A program made the translations under genes and the position numbers. Below are positions 57,561-64,000 of a DNA stretch of 64,000 bases, piece after piece. The first letter of the stretch is position 1. Each line of letters begins with the position of its first letter. The notes under the pieces are model-generated. The model was not told the origin of the DNA, did not search any database, and worked only from the letters and a program-made list of their open reading frames with translations. Source of the stretch: Tetradesmus obliquus (taxonomy: Eukaryota > Chlorophyta > Chlorophyceae > Sphaeropleales > Scenedesmaceae); the NCBI GenBank assembly GCA_030272155.1, contig CP126204.1, positions 248,001 to 312,000 on the forward strand, given 5' to 3'.

Positions 57561-58155
57561 GGACAGTGCACCTAGAGCAGCAAGCTCCCTGTGGGGCTCA
57601 AACCTGCTGCAGCGCTCCGGCTCACCTGCTGCTGCTGCTGCTGCTGCTGTGCCGGCTGGTAAGGCAGCCGGCGGCTCGGCAGTGAGCAGCGGCTCAGCAG
57701 CTGGCAAGAGGCACTGGTGGCGGCAGCTGCTGCGGCAGGGCGGCAGCGGGCAGCGGCTGTTCAGGGGCTTGAGGATCCGCATGGGCGTTGCTACTGGGCA
57801 GGTGCTGCGGGGCCAGGCCATACAGGGCACAAGTTCCTACACCTGCGCACGAGGTGCGTTGATTGAAGGTTACTGTTGACAGAGTGTTTGCATTGCACAT
57901 GTAAGCAATGAACTTACTGTGCATTGGCTCGACAATGCACCAGGGGCTGCAGATGCAACTCAGACTGCAATGAGGCTGCACCAAGAGCAAGTGTGCCGGG
58001 ACTTTGCACATGCCACTTATGTTGCGTGTGCAGACATGCAGCGTTCAGCACCGCGCAACAAGACTGGCGGCGGCTCCAGCGCATCACCTTGCTGCATCTT
58101 GCCTGCCGCTTTGCGCTGATAAGTGTCCGTGGTTTGCTGCTGCCACCGCCGCCAC

Positions 58156-58189
<34 letters not shown>

Positions 58190-61100
58190 TGCAGCCATCA
58201 GTGATGCAGCGGCCGGCGGCCAGATCCTCTGCGATGAGACCAGCTTTGCTGCTGTGCTCTACAGCTGCCACAATGCACTGACCCAACTGCCTGTGTGTGT
58301 TTAATTTGTTGCTGCTGCCGCCTGCAGCCATCAGTGATGCAGCGGCCGGCGGCCAGATCCTCTGCAATGAGGCCAGCTTTGCTGCTGTGCTGTACAGCTG
58401 CCGCAATGCACTGACCCAACTGCCTGTGTGCGTTGACGTGTTGCTGCTGCTGCTGCCTGCAGCCATCAGTGATGCAGCAGCCGGGGGCCAGATCCTCTGC
58501 GATGAGGCCAGCTTTGCTGCTGTAAGGGCTGAGCTGCGGCGGCTTGGGGCAGTCAGCAGCAGCGGCGTGGACTTCGGCCAACTCAGCAGCAGCAGGCGCA
58601 GCAGGTTACAAGCCTGCTGCAGCAGATTGAGGTGAGTAAGGTGGCTGGTGTGCTGTTCGCATGCTGTGTGCTTGAGCGTGCATTGACCAACTCAGCAGCA
58701 GCAGGTGCAGCAGGTTACAGGCCTGCTGCAGCAGAATGAGGTGGGCAGGGTGACTGGCGTGGTGTGGGCATGCTGTGTGCTTGAGCATGCTTTGGTCAGC
58801 TCAGCAGCAGCAGGCGCAGCCGGCTGCAGGCCTGCTGCAGCATGATAAGGTGGGCAGGGTGACTGGGCTGGTGTGATGGTTTGGCCATGCTGTGTGCTTG
58901 AGCGTGCTGCATTGCGTCTGCTGTGCGTGGTGTGCGCTGCAGTGTGCTGCATATCCTTGCAAACACAACCTGCAGCAGATGCAGCCCCTGTGTGCAGCTG
59001 CTCTGTCACAACCTACCCGCATAGGTTTTCTTACTCAGTGAGTATCTTCCTTACTTGTCTGTTACAGGGGTTGGGGAGATGAGCAGCGTCACCCTTCACG
59101 TGCCCCCTCTCCCTCAGCTGCTGCTGCAGCAGCAGCAGCAGCAGCGCCATCAGATGCCCTAGCTCTAGACATGGGCCTCTTTGAGGTGCCGCTGCTGCTG
59201 CCCAGCCCCTCAGAGCAGCAGCAAGCCGTGCTAGACATGTTCCAGCTGCAGCAGACAGCAGCAGCAGCAGCAGCAGCAGGCAGCAGCAGCAGCACTGAAG
59301 TCCGTGTGCCTTGGGAGAGGCTTGCTGCTGCTCGCGCGCAGCGGCAGCAGGACGCGTCGTGGCTGCAGAGCTCGCTGTCAGGGGCGATGTGGCTGTCACT
59401 GTCAAGGGTCGGCAGGTGAGGCTAGCAGCTGAAATTGCATGTTTTGTGCAGCACCTTTGATTATGTGGCATGGTGCATGGCCAGTTTGAGGCTGGCAGCT
59501 GGCTGCAGAGCTCCCTGTCAGGAGCGATGTGGCTGTCACTGTCAATGGTCGGCGGGTGGGTTTGTGAAGGACACCATTTGCTTGTATTGGCAGGTGCCGA
59601 ATTGCATGTGCAGCACTTTGGAAGACATCATCTTTACGAGCCTTGATGTAATCTGTACGAGACGTGATTGGTGCTGACATGTGCTGACCCAGCGCATGCT
59701 GAGCCTGCCTTGTGTGTCAAGGGACACACCAGAGTGTCTCGCATGAACAGCATTAGCATCGCCCGCACAGAATGCAGGTCTACGTCAGCTACATCTGGCT
59801 GCGCTGTTGCGTCCCTCATGTCAAGCTACCTTTGTGTGTTGTCGGCCTTTTACTGATCACTGCTCAGGGGCGCCATGCTGCGGAGCTTCAGGGGCAGCAA
59901 CATGTCCAGCAGCAGCAGCAGCGGCAGCAGCCTGCTGCGGCTGTACCAGCTGCTGCCGCCCCGCCTGGCTGCACGGGCTGCACTGTTCGGCAGTGCGCTG
60001 GCTGTCAGTGAGGACTGGAGGCAGCTGGAGCCAGGCTTCTTCTCAGCACCAGGTGTGTATAATATAATTATGGTGCTGTTTTCTGTTGAAAATGCATGTT
60101 ATGTTTTATGGTGTCGCAGCTGTTGTCAGGCTAGTGAGGAATGGAGGCAGCTGGAGCCGGGCTTCTTCTCAGCACCAGGTGCGCAACTTAAATGGTGCTG
60201 TCAATGTTTGAACAGGTGCTGCAATGCACACACTGCCCTTCTTGCAGCAGACAGCATGGGCATAGGTTTGCAAATGCGGCTGGAAGGCTGAAGGTTACAT
60301 GCAAGCTGCTGCTGCTGCTGCCGCTGCTGCTGCTGCTGCTGCTGCTGCAGGCCTTTGTGACCTGCAGCTCAGCACAAGCAGCCCACCAAGTATCGACAGC
60401 CCATTATCGCCGCTCAGCCAACAACAGCGCGGCAGCAACAGCGGCAGCGGCAGCAGCTGCTGCAGTGCTGGCGGCTCGCAGGTGGCAGCAGCAGCAGCAG
60501 CAGCAGCAGGATCTGGGCTGTCGGTAGCTGCTGTGCCTGCCGCAGGGTCAGCAGGAGTGCTGCCGTCATGGGAGGCGCAAGCGGCGCTGCGTGCCGCATC
60601 CATCAGCTGCAGCCTCATGGCCGATTCAACCCTTCAGCTGCACCAAAGCCACACTGCTGCTGCTGCTGGTGGTGGTGGGAGTGGCCTGCTGCTCGGCCTG
60701 GCTCCCGCCTTCCCTGCTGTTACGTATGTGTTTGTGTTTGTGGAGGGCGGGCGGCAGCTGCAGCAGCAGCATTTTGCGGGAGTGAGGTGAGCTCGCCTGC
60801 TGGAGCAATGCACGGCCACAGGTTGCTTCCTGTCAATTGCTGATTTCAAAGCATTGAAGAGGGACAGTTGCTATGTTAACCTGCATAGCCCACCCGATGA
60901 ATGTGGCAACCCAGCATGCCAGTTGAGTTGAACAGTGGCATTCACCTGCTCTGCATTGTGCTGCATGCCTGCAGGCTGCTGCACCGGCTGCTGCAGCAGC
61001 TCATACTTGCAGCAGCTCTGCCAGCTGCCAGGGGGCAGAACACCTAACAACGCCACTTGCCTGCTCTGTTCTGCATTGTGCTGCATCACTGCAGGCTGCT

Positions 61101-61915
61101 GCGCCAGCTGCTGCGGCAGCTTGTGTTCAACGCATGGCATTTGACACAAGGCTGCCTTTGCCTGCTCTGTTCTGCATTGCACTGCATGCCTGCAGGCTGC
61201 TGCACCAGCTGCTGCAGCAGCTGATGCTGGCAGCTGCTCGGCAGCTGCCAGGCGGCAAAACACCTATACACCACCATTTGCCTGATCTGTTCTGCATTGC
61301 ACTGCTTGACTGCAGGCTGCTGCACCAGCTGCTGCAGCAGCTTATGTTCACAGCATGTCATGGGACACAAGGCTGTCTTTGCCTGCTCTGTTCTGCATTG
61401 CGGTGCATGCCTGCAGGCTGCTGCACCAGCTGCTGCAGCAGCTCATGCTGGCAGCTGCTCGCCAGCTGCCAGGGGGCGGCTACATGGTGCGAGCTCAAGA
61501 GGGAGACCTACGCTACATGCTGGCATTTGCAGCGCCAGCAGCGGCAGCGGCGTGGTGCCTGCTAGTCCAAGAAGCAGCGCTGTACCTGCCGTATCCTGAG
61601 CAGCTGCTGCTGCGCTGCAAGAGCTTGCGGGTGGAGCATGATGCGGCAGGCAGGCTTGTTTTTAGAGGTCCGAGGTTGAAGATGGGGCTGTTTGAGGGGA
61701 GGCCGACGGCCATCATGCCGGATTCCATGGGGCGGGCAGATTACTTTGGCGCGTGTGTGAACACTGCAGCGAGGTTTGCGGACGCGGCCACGCACGGTGG
61801 GCAGGTCGTGACGGATGCAACGCTTGCGAAGCAGGTGCTGTACCAGTGGCAGCAGCAGCAGCAGCAGCAGCAGGAGCAGTCAGGTGCCTGTGATGGCATC
61901 AGCAAGTCACAGCAA

Positions 61916-61975
<60 letters not shown>

Positions 61976-62052
61976 GTTTTGGCTGGCCAGCTCGCTGCCA
62001 CACCTTGCTCAGCCGGCCCACCAGCGCCGGCAGCAGCATGTGCCTCATTACA

Positions 62053-62083
<31 letters not shown>

Positions 62084-62323
62084 CCACCAGGGGCTGTGTC
62101 AGTGCCTGTGGAGGCCCACTGGCTGGGGAGCTTCATGTTTAAGGGCAGCCCCAGATCTTTTGACATGGTGGGCCTGCTGCCGTGCTGCCTGGCGGGCCGG
62201 GCCTTTTCTGCAGATGCCCCGAAAGGCAAGGGCCTGCGGGTGGCAGTGCGGCAGGGCGTGGCAGGGCGGGCAGCGGTGATGCTGCCAGGGGCTGTGTCTG
62301 GCTACAAGCTGTTCACGCAATGA
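49441..62323 (+). CDS. Receptor-type nucleotidyl cyclase: two PAN-like modules, C-type-lectin fold, TM, two cyclase domains (1552 aa)
   Basis: Thirteen exons, all phases matching: 49441-49522, 49850-50242, 51110-51469, 52394-52781, 54694-54869, 55173-55504, 55918-56040, 57094-57853, 58463-58631, 59068-59415, 59868-60052, 60351-60786, 61417-62323. Residues 1-26: signal peptide (LVALVWMLVTAAAA). ~28-158: PAN/Apple-like (GFYCLEEV, CNAQCSNCPGCSAAW). ~159-278: second PAN (WCALGHDV, CAASCAINPSCTQWIF, DCWLK). ~279-466: C-type-lectin fold (SYSEAAAACSSVLANGSLAI, AWVGF, VWYFDC, AAFLCQ). ~504-526: membrane span. ~555 on: class III cyclase domain 1 with metal Asp560 (VVTDIQG) and Asp600 (ETEGD). Then poly-Ala/Gln insert, LRIRMGVATG, AISDAAAGGQIL; a linker with LYQLLPPRLAARA; domain 2 with VRAQEGDLRYMLAF and Asn1366/Arg1370 (VNTAAR). 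Intracellular tandem cyclase domains of this layout are known in green algae; the PAN-lectin ectodomain is what stands out. Makes cGMP or cAMP; which one is uncertain. Confidence 0.88.
50300..50850 (+). repeat. Four copies of cyclase exon 2 end plus donor, with CAG runs
   Basis: WDDMGAALNLLYGDGQ-type boundary copies at about 50315-50380, 50438-50500, 50548-50610 and 50697-50762, each followed by GTGGGT or GTGAGA and a CAG run. Donor-side duplicates of the boundary at 50242. Spacing follows the CAG run length. Confidence 0.92.
50960..51060 (+). repeat. Copy of the start of cyclase exon 3
   Basis: A (CTG)n-CAG acceptor then VGDWCALGHDVAGGNFERLTSLT, 125 bp before the used copy (VGAWCALGHDVAGSNVERLTSLTS). 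Acceptor-side duplicate retaining an open frame until it meets the next CTG run. Confidence 0.9.
51470..52140 (+). repeat. GTGCTGTGGC minisatellite alternating with copies of exon 3 end
   Basis: The 10-bp unit GTGCTGTGGC and variants form runs at about 51497-51570, 51715-51815, 51905-51935 and 52016-52090. Between them the exon-3 end (CFKQLGDWRAYGRLL.ELRR) with its GTGAGT-type donor recurs five times. Several copies have lost the donor GT (GACTGAG). Most likely unequal crossing-over of the whole block. Confidence 0.92.
52797..53160 (+). repeat. Two copies of cyclase exon 4 end plus donor, with TTTAGGG-like words
   Basis: ASLHWVLPEGGSMPVEASHLKQLRDDNTP plus GTGAG is repeated at 52878-52970 and 53044-53137. 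Between the copies lie GGGTTTAGGGTT and similar words. Donor-side duplicates of the boundary at 52781. Confidence 0.92.
53501..54693 (+). repeat. Nine tandem copies of the cyclase exon 5 acceptor boundary, 519-bp higher-order period
   Basis: CAG|GACGATGCACAGCAA occurs at 53501, 53656, 53766, 53914, 54065, 54175, 54285, 54433 and 54584 before the used copy at 54694. Intervals are 155, 110, 148, 151, 110, 110, 148, 151, 110; from 53656 on, every position repeats exactly 519 bp later. Each unit holds the intron end and about 55-100 bp of exon start (TMHSNLADPVYVPPSS) but no 5' donor downstream. Confidence 0.96.
55684..55917 (+). repeat. Two copies of the start of cyclase exon 7
   Basis: GCTGCAG-led VHNAIVRH copies at 55684 and 55794; the used exon starts at 55918. 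Acceptor-side duplicates upstream of the second metal-site exon. Confidence 0.92.
56150..56800 (+). repeat. Three copies of cyclase exon 7 end plus donor (~245-bp unit)
   Basis: GFVVETEGDCFVLCFHEPL..AAFCLQ with GTATG recurs at about 56212-56296, 56466-56546 and 56710-56794. The middle one reads EGES instead of EGDC. The AG that precedes the segment in the true exon is CG in all copies, so they lack an acceptor. Confidence 0.92.
56950..57093 (+). repeat. Copy of the start of cyclase exon 8 with CTG-run acceptors
   Basis: (CTG)n-CAG then VQQALLEAKMPPSISYND at 56993; a second CTG run leads to the used copy at 57094 (VQQALLEADMPPSISYND). Confidence 0.92.
58150..58462 (+). repeat. Two copies of the start of cyclase exon 9
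   Basis: CCTGCAG-led AISDAAAGGQILCDE.SFAAV at 58195 and 58328, about 133 bp apart; the used exon starts at 58463. The copies diverge after the Val into the same intron tail. Confidence 0.92.
58690..58870 (+). repeat. Two copies of cyclase exon 9 end
   Basis: CTCAGCAGCAGCAGG followed by GCAGC..GCCTGCTGCAGCA recurs at 58688 and 58798, each with a GTGGGCAGGGTGACTGG tail corresponding to the donor side of 58631. Confidence 0.85.
59470..59575 (+). repeat. Copy of cyclase exon 10 end
   Basis: WLQSSLSGAMWLSLS-type sequence is repeated at about 59500-59550, followed by GGTCGGCGGGTGGG. Donor-side duplicate of the boundary at 59415. Confidence 0.85.
60110..60185 (+). repeat. Copy of cyclase exon 11 end plus donor
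   Basis: SEEWRQLEPGFFSAPG with GTGCGC, copying the boundary at 60052. Confidence 0.9.
60960..61416 (+). repeat. Four copies of the start of cyclase exon 13 (~115-bp unit)
   Basis: CTGCAG-led LLHQLLQQL copies at about 60974, 61095, 61197 and 61313; the used exon starts at 61417. Units include ~60 bp of shared intron end (CTGCTCTGTTCTGCATTG). Confidence 0.93.
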
Positions 62324-62486
62324 GGCGTGTGTGTGGCTCCCGGCAATAGTAGTTCACCGTGTTGTAGAACGCCCTGCACTGTCTAGTTGGCAATGGGGGC
62401 ACCTGGCACCTGAGTATTGTTGCATGTTGATGTCCTTGTTTGCAGCAGAGGCGCCCAAGAGCTGCGGGTGCCATTGTGCTTGTGCG
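62324..62486. other. Cyclase 3' UTR
   Basis: From the TGA stop to TGTAA at 62487. Contains the start of a terminal-exon copy (GCAGAGGCGCCCAAGAGCTGCGGG resembles exon sequence at 62212). Confidence 0.5.
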
Positions 62487-62491
62487 TGTAA
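62487..62491 (+). terminator. TGTAA polyadenylation-like signal for the cyclase gene
   Basis: TGTAA 164 nt after the stop, the first such motif on the coding strand. Confidence 0.45.
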
Positions 62492-62514
62492 TGAATGCAA
62501 CCGGCCACTTTCCT

Positions 62515-63035
62515 TTATGTGGCAGTGAGGCAGGGCGTGGCTGGTCGGGCAGCGGTGTGCTGCCGGCGGCTGTGTCTGGCTACAAGCTGTTCACGCAATG
62601 AGGTTGGTGGCTGCAGGGGATGAGCCGCTATGCTCTGTTGTACAGCTTGCATGGTTGTGTGGATGTGTGGAGTGTTTGAATCAATGCAGTGCTGCTGTGT
62701 TGAGCAACGGTTGCGCTGACAGCTGCTGGGTATTGCACTGTTTCTACTTGGTGTACTTGTCGCCTGGGCAGCATTTTACTAGTATGTCAATCCTTAAAGG
62801 CGGCTGCCGTGCACTGCTGTGCGCACCACAGTCTGCAGTATGTCGGCGGGCAAGTGCCGGCACTGCCGGGGGCTGCGTCAGGTTGCAAGCTGTTCAAGCC
62901 ACGATATGCATGTCTACATAAAAACTGTGCAGGCAAACACCATGAACTCGCGCAAGTGCTTTAGTTGAACCTTGTGAATGCAGCATGCTGCAGGCTCAGC
63001 ACCGCCGGCGGCTGCAACTGCAAACTGCTCCTTTT
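62515..63035 (+). repeat. Decaying copies of the cyclase terminal coding segment
   Basis: 62521-62603 repeats VRQGVAG.A.V...AVSGYKLFTQ with the TGA stop, one base short. 62835-62905 and 62990-63030 are more diverged remnants. Same pattern as behind the GUF1 and glycan-enzyme-like stops. Confidence 0.85.
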
Positions 63036-64000
63036 GCATAACGTGCATTATACGTACACGTGTTCGTCACTAAACAGCAATCCACGTTGAAGCTATATCA
63101 TTGCCATGTGCACCACAAGCTGCAGCATGCATGCTGCCATATCACATGCGTGGTGCCATGATGGCAGCGGGACACTAGAGTGGCAATCAGCTGTGGGCAA
63201 ATCCACCTTTTGGGACGGTTGATGCAGGTCCTCCCCCTCTTCTTTGGCCAGAGGGCTTTGGTTGCCTGCAAACGGCTTGATTTTATGGGATGTTAGCTTG
63301 CACCGCATGCGTGCTGACACTGTTTTGAGGTGTTACCACCTCAAGGCATGATGGTGCTTCAACTTGGCAGCTACTGCCTGCAGCCACTGTGTCGCAGGCA
63401 CAGGCAAAAACTGAGCAGAATGCGAGCTGCATGAATGGCTTTGATGTTACTCTTATTCAGATGATCAGCGGTGTATGCACGTGCATCAAGTGATTATTGC
63501 TACTGGCCAGGAATGTCAAGTCACACCCCTCGTCTGCATCGCTCTGCTTGCCTGTTTACAACCCTTCCAAAATTTCATGACAACAGGCACGATACGTTAT
63601 TTGTTCATCCATAGTCCAATCAAAACGATTCCCTAGTGTCACTCACCGCGTTAACAACCCCTGTCACTGACCTTTTGGGGCGCATCTTCCGTACAGGACC
63701 TGATCGCCCGCACTAGAACTATCCAAGAGCTCTGGCACAGCACATTGCGGTTTTCATTGGCATTCCATAAAGCCGAGCAGCTACAAGCAGGTGTTTGAAG
63801 GTGCGCCTGGAACGAATGCATGTCCTGGTATCAGGGGCAGCATCGTAGCAGGGTTATCACCTTATCAGTGTTCGAGTGCTGCATTGGTGCAACTGTTGTG
63901 GCTTACAGCTCGGCTTCAGGTGCTTGCTGCTCCGGACTGCCGTTGTGCTGCTGCAGTGTCGCAGCTGGGCTTCGCGATCTGCCTATGCGACTGTCAGCTC
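63036..64000. other. No gene recognised to the window end
   Basis: Low in CAG repeats, mixed composition, no conserved frame on either strand. Confidence 0.5.

Overview
The window is nuclear DNA of a green alga, most likely a chlorophycean (Sphaeropleales-like). The genes carry many introns with GT/AG boundaries. CAG/CTG triplet tracts occur everywhere, both as poly-Gln/Ala/Ser/Leu in exons and inside introns. TGTAA polyadenylation-like signals follow several stops. The two-domain cyclase, mitochondrial GUF1, D-lactate dehydrogenase and NO VEIN-like protein suit a chlorophyte. There is no operon structure, and I saw no rRNA, tRNA or CRISPR array. The assignment to an order is inference.

Layout: (1) 11-5116 (+), 3' part of a NO VEIN-like gene. 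(2) 5879-9790 (+), glutathione S-transferase-like protein. (3) 10656-12994 (-), secreted two-WSC-domain protein, complete, with a 10-nt micro-exon. (4) 13843-23557 (-), mitochondrial translation factor GUF1 (LepA/EF4 family), 14 exons, 899 codons. (5) about 24121-26933 (+), probable glycan-acting beta-propeller-like enzyme, 5' end open. (6) 28596-34427 (+), D-lactate dehydrogenase, 10 exons, 419 codons. (7) 36223-37255 (-), small multi-span membrane protein. (8) 38602-41200 (+), unrecognised two-exon gene, 5' end open. (9) about 41351-48700 (+), a DUSP12-type protein phosphatase fused in frame to a HAD hydrolase. (10) 49441-62323 (+), a 13-exon, 1552-codon receptor-type nucleotidyl cyclase: signal peptide, two PAN/Apple-like modules, C-type-lectin fold, one membrane span, two cyclase domains. 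The rest, to 64000, holds decaying copies of the cyclase 3' end and nothing I recognise.

Two structural themes dominate. First, most introns of the large genes contain direct, diverged, tandem copies of the sequence spanning one exon-intron boundary: either intron end plus exon start, or exon end plus donor. The clearest case is ten copies of one acceptor-exon boundary at 53501-54694, with an exact 519-bp higher-order period. Second, very many acceptors are formed by a (CTG)n run ending in CAG, so the triplet repeats sit where a polypyrimidine tract would be.

Exon models were built by hand from homology, GT/AG sites and codon phase. For seven genes the phases close exactly over the modelled exons. 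Individual boundaries may be off by a few bases. The genes look functionally independent (organelle translation, fermentation, detoxification, signalling); no pathway links them as a cluster. The strongest candidates for something new are the receptor cyclase, the DUSP12-HAD fusion and the boundary-duplication phenomenon.
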